A stretch of 59,663 bases of DNA from an uncultured Bacteroidia bacterium (GTDB lineage: Bacteria; Bacteroidota; Bacteroidia; Bacteroidales; UBA932). Shown here piece by piece: positions 8,382-17,294 of this stretch. The position numbers and the translations under genes were made by a program. The stretch covers positions 1-59,663 of the forward strand of contig CACYHC010000034.1 of NCBI GenBank assembly GCA_902774145.1, written 5' to 3'. Each line of letters opens with the position of its first letter. Within the stretch, counting starts at the first letter, position 1. Below the pieces are notes generated by a model that was given only the letters and a program-made list of their open reading frames with translations, had not been told where the DNA came from and ran no database searches.

Positions 8382-9682
8382 CAGACGGAGAAATTGTGAT
8401 AATGGGGACCGAAGCGCTCGAAGGCGGCACGATCCAGGGCCTCGCGGTCGTCGGGATGGGCGATGCTGGTGAGCAGTTTCGCCCGTTCCTGCAAGGAGCG
8501 GCCGTAGAGGTCCACCGCACCGTACTCGGTGACGACCCAGTGGGCGTCGGCGCGCGGAGTGACCACCCCGCCACCCTGGTTGATAAAGGGAGTGATTTTG
8601 CTCTTGCCTTTGTTGGTGCGGGAAGCAAAGGCGATGATGGATTTGCCGCCTTCGGACATCGTCGCGCCGCGCACGAAATCCAGCTGTCCGCCGGTGCCGC
8701 TGAAGATGCGCGTGCCTATGGAATCCGCGACCACCTGGCCGGTCAGGTCCACCTCGACGGCGGAATTGATGGCTTTCATATGCGGGTTCCGGGCGATGAT
8801 CCAGGGGTCGTTGGTGTATTTGATGTCCTTCATCAGCACCGAAGGATTGTCGTCTATGAAGGAATATACTTCCTGTGAGCCCAGCAGGAACGATGCCACC
8901 ACCTTGCCCGTGTCGATTTTCTTGCAGGCGCCGTTGATCACGCCGGCCTTGATGAGGCGCAGCAGCCCGTCCGCGAACATTTCCGTGTGCAGTCCGAGGT
9001 TCTTGTGGCCGCCCAGCTGGGCCGCCAGGGCATTCGGCAGGGCGCCGATGCCCATCTGGATGCAGTCTCCGTCGTCCACGAGCGCCGCGCAGTTCTTGCC
9101 GATGAGCACTTCCGTCGGCGTCGGTTCGGCGAACCCGGCGGTGACCAGCGGGGTATCGTCCTCCACCAGATAATCGAACTGGTCCAGGCGCACGAGGTCC
9201 CCGTGGGAGAAAGGCACGTTGGGATTCACCACGCCGATGACCACGTCCGCGCTCTCGATGGCGGCGACGGAGCAGTCCACCGACGTACCGAGGCTCACCC
9301 GTCCGTCCTTGTCCGGCCGCGAGATGTTCACCAGCGCGGCACCGAGATGAATGACGCCGCTGCGGTAGAGCGCCTGGCTTTCCCGGAGGTGAACCGGCAG
9401 ATAATCGGCGTAACCGGCATTGACGTTGGCCCGTACGTTGGGACCCACGAAGAAGCCCTGGTCGAAGAAGATGCCTTCGTAGCGCGGCTCGCTGTAAGGG
9501 GCGGGGCCTTCGGTATGGAAGTGATGGAAGTGAAGGTCGCGTACGTCGCCCGCGTCGGCCCGGCGGCAGAGGGCCTGGATCAGGCAGTGGGGGACGCTGG
9601 CTACGCTGCTCAGGTGGATGTGGCTGCCGGATGCGATGTGGCTCACGGCCTCATCCGCGGTAACAAATTTCATTTGCTTCAT
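8381..9682 (-). CDS. Acetyl-CoA hydrolase/transferase family protein
   Basis: 433 aa, full length for the Cat1/Cat2/butyryl-CoA:acetate CoA-transferase group. It has N- and C-terminal CoA-transferase halves. GLHTEMFADG near residue 230 holds the probable catalytic glutamate, and IGIGALPNALAAQL and GTGGQLDF are CoA-binding-type glycine loops. It moves CoA between acetate and another short acid. The exact acyl partner (butyrate, succinate, 4-hydroxybutyrate) cannot be told from sequence. First gene of the row with tcdA and the phosphatase, and divergent from mazG. Confidence 0.88.
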   Translation of the reverse strand: MKQMKFVTADEAVSHIASGSHIHLSSVASVPHCLIQALCRRADAGDVRDLHFHHFHTEGPAPYSEPRYEGIFFDQGFFVGPNVRANVNAGYADYLPVHLRESQALYRSGVIHLGAALVNISRPDKDGRVSLGTSVDCSVAAIESADVVIGVVNPNVPFSHGDLVRLDQFDYLVEDDTPLVTAGFAEPTPTEVLIGKNCAALVDDGDCIQMGIGALPNALAAQLGGHKNLGLHTEMFADGLLRLIKAGVINGACKKIDTGKVVASFLLGSQEVYSFIDDNPSVLMKDIKYTNDPWIIARNPHMKAINSAVEVDLTGQVVADSIGTRIFSGTGGQLDFVRGATMSEGGKSIIAFASRTNKGKSKITPFINQGGGVVTPRADAHWVVTEYGAVDLYGRSLQERAKLLTSIAHPDDREALDRAAFERFGPHYHNFSV

Positions 9683-9708
9683 AATCCCAACAATATACTA
9701 ACGTTCTG

Positions 9709-9716
9709 CAAAAATA
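9709..9716 (-). promoter_or_regulatory. -7 box (TATTTTTG) for the CoA-transferase gene
   Basis: TAnnTTTG match on the minus strand 27 nt upstream of the ATG at 9682. It shares the intergenic space with the divergent mazG promoter. Confidence 0.5.
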
Positions 9717-9748
9717 ATCAAAAATTTCACGATTAAATTTTTTCGCTA

Positions 9749-9756
9749 TATTTTTG
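9749..9756 (+). promoter_or_regulatory. -7 box (TATTTTTG) for mazG
   Basis: TAnnTTTG match 17 nt before the first mazG ATG (9774) and 38 nt before the alternative ATG (9795). Confidence 0.5.
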
Positions 9757-9773
9757 CCGCAAATTGAGGCCGT

Positions 9774-10625
9774 ATGGCCCATAGCAATACAGTTATGCAT
9801 ACCAGAGAAGAAAAAACGGAGGCCTTCGGGCGGTTGTTGGATATTATGGATGCGCTGCGGGAGAAGTGCCCGTGGAATGCGGAGCAGACGATGGAGAGTA
9901 TCCGGCCGATGACCGAGGAGGAGGTGTATGAGTTGAGCGATGCCATCCTGAAGGGCGATGCGGGTGCCGTCTGCAAGGAAATCGGCGACCTGCTTTATCA
10001 TATGGTCTTTTACGCACGCATCGCGCAGGAGGCGGGGCGCTTCGATATCGCCGATTCGCTGGGGAAAATCTGCGACAAGATGGTGTTCCGGCATCCGCAC
10101 GTGTTCGGGGAGAACGGTGGCCGGGTGCCCAGCGCCAAGGAAATCGCCGAAACCTGGGAACTGGTGAAAGCGAAGGAGAAAGACGGCAACAAGACCGTGA
10201 TGGCGGGGATTCCCGATGCGATGCCGGCGGTGCTCAAGGCCCTCTCGATGCAGGAAAAGGCCCGCGGCTGCGGATTCGACTGGGAGAAGCCCGAAGATGT
10301 GTGGGACAAGGTGCGCGAGGAGCTCGGCGAGGTACGCGAAGCCTGCGGCGAGAAGGATGCCGCGCATATCGAGGAGGAGTTCGGCGACCTGCTCTTCGCC
10401 GTCATCAATGCTTCCCGGCTCTACGGAACCGACCCGGAAGCGGCCCTCAGCAAGGCCTGCGACAAGTTCCGCCGCCGTTTCGGCTATCTCGAAGAAAATA
10501 CCCTGAAAAAAGGCATCGGATGCCATTTGGGACGAAGGCAAGGCCAAAGGCCTATAGCTTCCAGACTATTTTACATTCTCCGAAGCATTCGTACGCGGAG
10601 ATTTCATTGTACGACTGCGCGGTAA
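9774..10625 (+). CDS. mazG: Nucleoside triphosphate pyrophosphohydrolase MazG, frameshifted at its 3' end
   Basis: Two MazG domains, each with EExxE...D helices (EEEVYELSDAI...KEIGDLLYHMV, and REELGEVREA...EEEFGDLLFAVI). The enzyme hydrolyses NTPs to NMP and pyrophosphate, acting in nucleotide-pool cleaning. ATG at 9795 (MHTREEK) is an equally good start. After an A6 run at 10506-10511 the open frame changes to unrelated residues and runs to 10625. One A fewer gives ASDAIWDEGKAKGL and a stop at 10555-10557, the expected MazG ending. So there is one extra A, either a real mutation or a homopolymer error. The true stop lies inside the 21-bp direct repeat. Confidence 0.88.
   Translation: MAHSNTVMHTREEKTEAFGRLLDIMDALREKCPWNAEQTMESIRPMTEEEVYELSDAILKGDAGAVCKEIGDLLYHMVFYARIAQEAGRFDIADSLGKICDKMVFRHPHVFGENGGRVPSAKEIAETWELVKAKEKDGNKTVMAGIPDAMPAVLKALSMQEKARGCGFDWEKPEDVWDKVREELGEVREACGEKDAAHIEEEFGDLLFAVINASRLYGTDPEAALSKACDKFRRRFGYLEENTLKKGIGCHLGRRQGQRPIASRLFYILRSIRTRRFHCTTAR
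10538..10558 (+). repeat. 21-bp direct repeat bounding the PUL (left copy)
   Basis: GCAAGGCCAAAGGCCTATAG plus one further C, identical to 30032-30052. In this copy it encodes the native end of MazG (GKAKGL-stop) and contains the small inverted repeat AGGCC-AAA-GGCCT. The flanking bases differ between copies (G versus C before; T versus A after), so the identity is exactly 21 bp. Confidence 0.85.
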
Positions 10626-13186
10626 TTGTAGCCGAGCGCCTCGAGACGGGGCAGTTCCTGTTTCGTAAGCACTGAGCGGAAGCGGTTCCAGTCCTTGTTT
10701 TCCGGCCGGCACCACATCACTTCCGAAAGCGCCAGAATCCTTGGAAGCAACATATATTCCGCGTGGGACATAGTAGCGATGAACTCTGTCCAGACATTGC
10801 CCTGAAGCCCGAGAATATGGTTCGTTGCCTCAAAAGGAATTCCTCGCAGCGGCTCATAGGAATAGCACTTCTCCAAAGGAAGGAAACGCCCGAATCCGTC
10901 CGGCTCCTCATCACGGTTGGTCGATTGACAATAATCCAGATAGCAGTAATCGAGCGGAGTCATAATGACGTCAAAGCCACGTTCAGCCGCCTGAATGCCG
11001 CCTTTGGTCCCGCGCCAGGACATTACGGTCGCCCCCGGCGCAAGGTCCCCTTCAAGAATCTCATCCCAACCTATCACATTCCTGCCTTTGTCAGCAAGAA
11101 TTTTCTGCACCCTTGCGGTAACGTAGTTCTGCAGATAAGTCTCTGCGCTGGCGTGTTCCGTATCGGAAAGCCCGAGTTCCTTTATCTTGGCCTGACAGCG
11201 GGGACATTCTTTCCAGCGCTTTTTGGGGCATTCATCCCCGCCGATATGAATATACTTGTACGGGAAAAGCTCGCAGATTTCCGCAAATACGTTTTCCAGA
11301 AACTCGAACGAGGTCTCCTTCCCGGCACACAGCACCTCCGGAGAAATATCCCATATCGTAAACACGCTGTAGGGACCGCCCGTACAGCCCAGCCAGGGGT
11401 ATGCGGCCAGTGCGGAAGCCAGATGCGCCGGCAGGTCTATCTCCGGCACGACCTCGATGCCCAGCGATGCGGCATAGGCCACGATTTCCCGGATTTCTTC
11501 CTGCGTATAGAAGCCGCCGTACCGGATTCCGTCATTGGTTTTCAAATCGTGACCGACCATCGTACCGTTCCTCCAGGCGCCGATTTCGGTCAGTTTGGGA
11601 TAACGTTTGATTTCAACGCGCCAGCCGTGGTCATCGGTCAGATGCCAGTGAAAACGGTTCAGTTTGTAGAGCGACATCACGCGAAGGAATTTCTTCACAT
11701 CCTCGGTGCTAAAAAAATGCCGGGAGCAGTCCAGATGGGCTCCACGCCAGGAAAAACGCGGGGCATCCGCAATCTCGCAGCAAGGAAGCTCCCCTTCGGC
11801 GGAGAGCAGTTGGCGGAGTGTCGCCAGCGCGTTCACGACACCTGCAAAGCCCGATGCTTTTACCGTCGCGTTCCGCCTCGACACATTGAGTTCGTAGGCC
11901 TCATCTGCAAGCGAAGCGTCGAACTTAAAGGAAATACAGCCGCTCCCTTCTGCGCTGGAAGCAAGTTCCCCGCCAAACGCCTTCACGGCCTCCGCGGCCT
12001 CTGAGGAAAATTCCGGGCTGCAGTTGACCGTCGCCGCGCCGGCGTGGAAACTTCCTCTTTTCAAAGTTACCCTATTGGGATAGGGAATCAGCGGCAACAC
12101 GGGGGCGGTCGCTGTACGGGGGCCAGTCTTTCCGTTGATTTCTCTGATTAACGCAACTTCCTCTTCGGAATACGGCGTTCCATCCTGTCTGAGGATATCG
12201 TGGAACCATACCGACGGCTCATCCACATCGAGCGGCGTATCCCAGGCGAAGATTGTGTTCGTCTTTCCGGAAACGAAACCCCAGTTGATGGCGCCAACCC
12301 CGTTTTCCTTCAGCATAGGAAGGATAGTCTGGAAAGTGCTGTTCTGCGTTCTCGCCATATACTCCGTACAGACCATCGGCTTGCCGTAGCGTTTGAGCGT
12401 ATCCACCATGGCCTTGTGGCTTTCAAGCGGCTCATAGGTGTGATAGGTGATGATATCCGAGTTTTCCAGCTGCCAGACATTCATCTCTCCCAGCCGGGAA
12501 TTCCATACGCCGGCGGTCAGGGGCTGGGAAGGATTGACCTCCCTTGCCCAGCGGAACACATCCTTCAGCAGGGGGAAACTGCGCTCCCAGTAACGGTAGG
12601 GATCCTGGCCGCCACCGGGTTCGTTGTAAAGGTCCCAGGAGTGGATGCGCCGGTCATCTTTGAATTCTTTCAGGATATCCTTGACATAGGCCTCAAGGAC
12701 CTTGAGGATCGCGGTCGTATCTTCTGCATAGCGGACGCCGGAGCCGCAAAGCCCGAAATAAAGGGCACCGGGATCCTTGCACCATCCGGAGTTGTGGACG
12801 CCGCGCAGGGGCGCGGGCTGGGGTCCTGTCTCGCAGGTCTCGTTCCAGCAGTCGTCCAGGAAGACGAACATCGTACGGATACCGTGAGAGGACGCAATGT
12901 CCAGATAACGGTTGATGCGCTTCTTGAAGCCCCGGGCATCCTGTTCCCACAGCTTGTGGTGGAGGAACACCCGCATCAAGTTGAAACCCAGGTCTTCCGC
13001 CCAGCCCAGCTCCTTGTCAATGAGGTCGGGGCTGAACGTTTCTTCCTGCCACATCTCCAACTGGTTGACGGCATTGGAGGGAATATAATCGCATCCGGAA
13101 ACCCAGTCCGGGTTATTGTTGCAATTACCTATCTGGCATCCTGTCATCAGTACCAGAGTCAACGCAAAGAATATCCATTTTTTCAT
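10604..13186 (-). CDS. Two-domain glycosidase lipoprotein: clan GH-A (GH5-like) plus GH20
   Basis: 860 aa with lipobox LMTGC. Residues about 25-350 form a GH5-like barrel with WDLYNEPG (acid/base Glu) and MVCTEYMAR (nucleophile Glu). Residues about 365-460 are the small GH20 N-terminal domain. Residues about 465-855 are the GH20 catalytic barrel with IHIGGDECPK (Asp-Glu pair) and HWHLTDDHGWR. GH20 releases terminal beta-GlcNAc or GalNAc; the substrate of the first domain is unknown. Having both on one lipoprotein suggests sequential trimming of one glycan. Last gene of the PUL, overlapping the preceding gene by 4 nt (ATGA). Confidence 0.88.
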   Translation of the reverse strand: MKKWIFFALTLVLMTGCQIGNCNNNPDWVSGCDYIPSNAVNQLEMWQEETFSPDLIDKELGWAEDLGFNLMRVFLHHKLWEQDARGFKKRINRYLDIASSHGIRTMFVFLDDCWNETCETGPQPAPLRGVHNSGWCKDPGALYFGLCGSGVRYAEDTTAILKVLEAYVKDILKEFKDDRRIHSWDLYNEPGGGQDPYRYWERSFPLLKDVFRWAREVNPSQPLTAGVWNSRLGEMNVWQLENSDIITYHTYEPLESHKAMVDTLKRYGKPMVCTEYMARTQNSTFQTILPMLKENGVGAINWGFVSGKTNTIFAWDTPLDVDEPSVWFHDILRQDGTPYSEEEVALIREINGKTGPRTATAPVLPLIPYPNRVTLKRGSFHAGAATVNCSPEFSSEAAEAVKAFGGELASSAEGSGCISFKFDASLADEAYELNVSRRNATVKASGFAGVVNALATLRQLLSAEGELPCCEIADAPRFSWRGAHLDCSRHFFSTEDVKKFLRVMSLYKLNRFHWHLTDDHGWRVEIKRYPKLTEIGAWRNGTMVGHDLKTNDGIRYGGFYTQEEIREIVAYAASLGIEVVPEIDLPAHLASALAAYPWLGCTGGPYSVFTIWDISPEVLCAGKETSFEFLENVFAEICELFPYKYIHIGGDECPKKRWKECPRCQAKIKELGLSDTEHASAETYLQNYVTARVQKILADKGRNVIGWDEILEGDLAPGATVMSWRGTKGGIQAAERGFDVIMTPLDYCYLDYCQSTNRDEEPDGFGRFLPLEKCYSYEPLRGIPFEATNHILGLQGNVWTEFIATMSHAEYMLLPRILALSEVMWCRPENKDWNRFRSVLTKQELPRLEALGYNYRAVVQ

Positions 13187-14304
13187 AATTCAAACAGAAT
13201 GATATCGCCCGGCTCGAGCACTATCGCTCCGGCACGGAAGGGAGAACGTTTGCCGTCCTTCCCGACCTGCTTTGTCTTCCGGGAAAAATTCAAGCTTATT
13301 TCCTGCGCTTCGGTGCAGTCCTTATTTACGAGTGCAAGGTACTGCCGCCTGCCCTTTTCCACCAGCGAGGCGACCAGCCCGGCTTCCCCGGTCTGAAGCG
13401 AAGCGACGGGGCCGAAGGGCTCGAAGGCACGGGTCCCGTCTGGTAGTGAAGGCCCGGCGTGCCAGACTTGCCGCACATCGGCTCCGGCAAATACCGGTGA
13501 CAAGGCGTGGATCTCCGCATTGACCTGTTTCAACAAATCAAAAACAGGAGTACGCACACCTTCCTTGTCCACGGCTCCGCGGAACGTATAGTACTGGATA
13601 ACCTGGGCCCCGTAGGCAAGGTCACTGAAGGCCTGGAGGCGCAGGTGCCCCAGCGTGGGGACGGGATAAAAAGCCGGAGGCGACGGGGGGCCGAGATAAT
13701 GGGACAACAAAAGCGCAAAGGCCCAGAAAGGCTTTCCGCGCTCCAGGGAAAGATTCCTCATTTCTTCCAGGTTCCGGTACCACAGGGGGCGGACGGAAAT
13801 TTTTCCGTCCGCTTCGGTGATGGAATACTGATCGAAGGAGAAGAACGGCACGTTCACCGAATCCGCAAAGAGTTGCAGGTTCGAGGCGTAAGCTTCCTTG
13901 CCGCCCCAAGCCCAGTTCGGGTACAGGTTTACATAGCAGGGATGGCCCCCGTCCAGGGCGGAAATCCGTGAAACCAGTTTCCCCAGGTCGGGAAGATCCC
14001 AGGTCTCCGGCTCATCCTTGATATAATAGCCTGCCAGGGCGGGATGGTTCTTCAATAACGGGACGATCGAATCCGGATTCTCCAGCATAGCCGGACAGGA
14101 CACGAAGACCTTGATTCCCTCTTTCTGCGCGGCATCCAGCACTTCCATGGCGAGCGGAAGCGTCCGGCTCCGCGTCAGATAATAATCCGTCCCGCTCTCC
14201 CTGAGGTAGGGGAAGAACTCAGCATGCCTCCCCTCAGAAATGCCGTGCCAGGCAAGTGTTTGTATCACTGCCTGGCACAGGCAAAATAGAAGACGGATGG
14301 ACAT
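13183..14304 (-). CDS. PUL TIM-barrel protein A, glycosidase-like, unassigned family
   Basis: 373 aa from ATG 14304, which forms TGATG with the upstream stop. It is homologous along its whole length to the C-terminal half of the protein at 14304-17288 and to the protein at 19311-20507. Shared motifs are [YF]xxxDE (here YYIKDEP), YPNWAWG, FSFDxY, PFWAFAL and PTLGHLRLQ. DE is the best candidate acid/base site. A hydrophobic N-terminus (MSIRLLFCLCQAVIQ) runs almost straight into the first barrel strand and has no good lipobox, unlike its paralogues. Glycan hydrolysis is inferred from barrel features and PUL context only. Confidence 0.75.
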   Translation of the reverse strand: MSIRLLFCLCQAVIQTLAWHGISEGRHAEFFPYLRESGTDYYLTRSRTLPLAMEVLDAAQKEGIKVFVSCPAMLENPDSIVPLLKNHPALAGYYIKDEPETWDLPDLGKLVSRISALDGGHPCYVNLYPNWAWGGKEAYASNLQLFADSVNVPFFSFDQYSITEADGKISVRPLWYRNLEEMRNLSLERGKPFWAFALLLSHYLGPPSPPAFYPVPTLGHLRLQAFSDLAYGAQVIQYYTFRGAVDKEGVRTPVFDLLKQVNAEIHALSPVFAGADVRQVWHAGPSLPDGTRAFEPFGPVASLQTGEAGLVASLVEKGRRQYLALVNKDCTEAQEISLNFSRKTKQVGKDGKRSPFRAGAIVLEPGDIILFEL

Positions 14305-17288
14305 CACGGCAGACGATATACCTTGATGTCACCGGCGGTCAGCGAGCCACTGAACGACGTGACGGGAACATCCCGTCCGTCTTTGCAGATTTCAGTCGCA
14401 GTTCCGCTGAAAGAGATGTTCAGATTCATGTTCTGATCAATGCTGCGGTTCACTATCGCCACATAGCGGCTTCCGCTTTTGGTGAAATAGGAAACCACAG
14501 CTCCCGAAGTGGAAGTGGTGAGCGAACTTACACCGGAAGGCAGGGAAGATCCGAGCGCCGTCGTACCGGTGGGGATGGAAGAACCGGTATGCTTTACCCA
14601 CTGGATGGTAGCATCCTTGAAGACGCGGCCGAGGCTCTGGAGCTCCCTGTTGACGGTTTTTGCCCTCTGATAGACAGGCGTCCTGGAATTCTGGAAAAGT
14701 CCCCAGTAGGTGAAATACTCGAATCCCTGTGCGCCATAGACCAGGTTGCTGAACTGCTGCAACCGCAGATGTCCAAGCGTAGGCACCGGATACACATAGT
14801 AGGGAGAAGCTCCCTGATTATGCGCCAAGGCCAGGGCGAAGGCCCAGAAGGGCACGCCGGCATTCCTGGAAACCGTAAGTGCGGATTCCAGGTTCTGGTA
14901 CCAGATAGGGTTCAGGGTGGCAGGGAACGAAGAGCCCTCTTTTCCGGTATAGATGGGATAGTGATCGAACGAGAACAGCTTCACGCCCGTGTACTGGACA
15001 TAATTCGTACAGGTTCCCGTGTAATCACTTACATTCCACGCCCAGTTGGGAGGGAAGTTCAGGTAGAACATATGCTTATTGTCCAGTTTACTGATATCGG
15101 TCACGAACGACTTGGCCCCGGCATACTCCTGCGCAGACCACAGCTCGTCCGCTACGAAGTAGCCGTAAAAGGCGGTATTCGTAAGGAGCTGGTTCACGAC
15201 GGAGGCAGCGGTACTGGAATTCGCAAGTTCCGGTGTGGTGGTGATCATCTGGACACCGGCTGTCTTCGCCATATTCAGCGCCTTGAACATATCCGTCTGG
15301 TTGCCGTAACCGCTCAGGTAGAGGGTGAAACCGGCATCGCGCATCGAGTTGAAGGCATTCTGTCCCGCGGAGGAATTGATATCGATTCCTGCCCAGCCCA
15401 AGATGGGGAAAACTTCTTCCACGTCCCATTGCGGATCGGCCTCGGGGTCGTCCGAATGGTAGGTGAGGCTCACGACACCGGTCGCCTTGTTGTACTCCAG
15501 CATATACAGGCCGGGATAGAAGGTGACATTGGTATTCTGTGTAAGGAAGCAGATATTCTCGTTGTGTACGGTAACAAGGTCAGGGGTGTTGGTCGTAAGG
15601 GACTTCACGTTCGCAGCCCATGCCCTGTTGGTGTAGAGCTGCACGGCCCAGTCGTCTCCCAGATAGAGCAGCGCCTGATAGACATTGGTGCTCTTCCTGT
15701 ACATACTCAACTGTCCGTAGGCCTCCGTGTGCCCCCACAATTCATTGAGGAAGGTATCGTCACGCAACGAATAGGTAAGGTACGGTGAAAGCGGATAGCT
15801 GGCGTTGCGGCCTATGAGGAAAATGCTTTCGCTTGTACCTGCGATATCCTGAAGCACAATCCATCCGGCATCCGGGGCGTAATAGGTCTCGTAGTTGCGG
15901 TCGATTCCGTCATAGGTGGCGATACCCTTGGTATCGTCAAAGTTGGAGAACGGCCATATGGCAAGGGCCTTCGAGGCCTTTTCGCTGAAATTGAGCAACT
16001 GGATCTCACCACCCTGTACCAGAGGCATTATCCACTTCACCTTGGTCGTGGAAGAACCGTAGGCGGGCATGGTATTCTTGTCCAGTACCTGACGGAAATT
16101 GGCCCGGCACTTGTCCATATCGAAGGTGATATAGTCCGGAGCTACGTTGTACGTGGAGTACACGGATGGTTTGTTCGTCTTTGTGCCGGAACTGGTTGTC
16201 CGTACCATGGCCCTGAAATCCGAGCCGCCCGCCACGTAACCGCTGTTGTCGATGGTCGTACCGTTGACCTTCTCCGCGATGAGGAATGCACTTCCGAGCG
16301 TGTTCGCCTGGGCGATGCTGGTGGATTCATAATGATACCTGCTGGTACGGGTAAGCGGAATCACGTGTGAGGCATTGTCCACAACATAAAGCGTCGCGGG
16401 AGGCAGAGGCAGATTATAGTCGAAGCGCAGGGACTTGATTTTTCCGGGAGCAAAAGTCTCGGCGGTAGAGAGCGTCACGCTTTTCTCATAATCGTTGATG
16501 CGGAGGCTGAGGGTCTTGCCCGCCGCCACGCTGCAGGGAGCGATGCCCAAATAGAAGGTCGCCGACTCGTTGTTGGCGATGGCCTGGCCGCCGCTGACGG
16601 TCAGTACGGCCGTGTTGCTTCCGTCCCTTACATAAGTGACTTCGGGTGCGCTGTCAGGAACGCTGATGCTGAATTTGCCGCTGATCATCGTACCCTCCGG
16701 CACGGTCAGGGCAATCTCGTTGACAGAGAAGCTACTGCCGGAGTGGTTGGTCACGGTAAATTCAACGATGGAGGCGACGTGCGACATCGTAACTACCGGT
16801 ACATCAGAACCCTTGGCGGTGGTCTTCCCGTACAGCGGGAAGGCCTTGCCTGCCAGATGGGCCTTGCTTCCGTTGCCGCTCTGGGTCTGCGTGCCGCCTA
16901 CTGCAAGCACCGCATCGGACACATGCTGTTTCATGGCGGCGTCATAGGGGTAGAAGGCAAACCATTTGTAGTTAACCGAAGGAGTCAGGGTGCCGGAAAC
17001 GGTGCCCAGGAAGCTCCCCGTCTCGCTGTTGCTGAGCGTAAACGCTCCGTCCATTCCGTACTCGGAAGCGCTTGACGCGCAGTGCATCACGGCAATTTGG
17101 TCACCGGTCGCCCAGCGGGTATAAAGGCCGTCGTTGACGGTTTTGCTCTCATCCGGTACGGCCTGGATTTCAAAAGCATTCTCACCTGCAATCGATGCAT
17201 CGGGTAACAGTTCCTTTTGGCAGGCAGAGAACGCACTCAGGGCCACTGCGGCCAGTACCAGAAACTTATTGATGATTTCCTTTTTCAT
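14304..17288 (-). CDS. Fimbrillin-like / SusE-like / TIM-barrel fusion lipoprotein (PUL barrel B)
   Basis: 994 aa. Lipoprotein signal (AFSAC), fimbrillin-like domain (about 30-300), a SusE-like module (about 310-640, starting LYVVDN and containing IAEKVNG, IGRNASYPL and a final YMLEYNKATG), then the barrel (about 655-994) with ADELW in place of the DEP of its paralogues, FSFDHYPI and PVPTLGHLRLQQFSN. The N-terminal two thirds match the neighbouring 17295-19151 protein. It appears to join surface anchoring, glycan binding and catalysis in one chain. The loss of Pro after DE may alter activity. Confidence 0.8.
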   Translation of the reverse strand: MKKEIINKFLVLAAVALSAFSACQKELLPDASIAGENAFEIQAVPDESKTVNDGLYTRWATGDQIAVMHCASSASEYGMDGAFTLSNSETGSFLGTVSGTLTPSVNYKWFAFYPYDAAMKQHVSDAVLAVGGTQTQSGNGSKAHLAGKAFPLYGKTTAKGSDVPVVTMSHVASIVEFTVTNHSGSSFSVNEIALTVPEGTMISGKFSISVPDSAPEVTYVRDGSNTAVLTVSGGQAIANNESATFYLGIAPCSVAAGKTLSLRINDYEKSVTLSTAETFAPGKIKSLRFDYNLPLPPATLYVVDNASHVIPLTRTSRYHYESTSIAQANTLGSAFLIAEKVNGTTIDNSGYVAGGSDFRAMVRTTSSGTKTNKPSVYSTYNVAPDYITFDMDKCRANFRQVLDKNTMPAYGSSTTKVKWIMPLVQGGEIQLLNFSEKASKALAIWPFSNFDDTKGIATYDGIDRNYETYYAPDAGWIVLQDIAGTSESIFLIGRNASYPLSPYLTYSLRDDTFLNELWGHTEAYGQLSMYRKSTNVYQALLYLGDDWAVQLYTNRAWAANVKSLTTNTPDLVTVHNENICFLTQNTNVTFYPGLYMLEYNKATGVVSLTYHSDDPEADPQWDVEEVFPILGWAGIDINSSAGQNAFNSMRDAGFTLYLSGYGNQTDMFKALNMAKTAGVQMITTTPELANSSTAASVVNQLLTNTAFYGYFVADELWSAQEYAGAKSFVTDISKLDNKHMFYLNFPPNWAWNVSDYTGTCTNYVQYTGVKLFSFDHYPIYTGKEGSSFPATLNPIWYQNLESALTVSRNAGVPFWAFALALAHNQGASPYYVYPVPTLGHLRLQQFSNLVYGAQGFEYFTYWGLFQNSRTPVYQRAKTVNRELQSLGRVFKDATIQWVKHTGSSIPTGTTALGSSLPSGVSSLTTSTSGAVVSYFTKSGSRYVAIVNRSIDQNMNLNISFSGTATEICKDGRDVPVTSFSGSLTAGDIKVYRLP

Positions 17289-17294
17289 TCTTTT

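Noticed and set aside
10501-10520. Programmed -1 frameshift at A AAA AAG in mazG
   Set aside because: Restoring the native end needs +1 (loss of one base), not -1, so this is not the known slippery-site type.
10558-10603. CTCCG...CGGAG hairpin between mazG and the GH20 gene as a terminator
   Set aside because: The stem is only 5 bp and has no T run on either strand.
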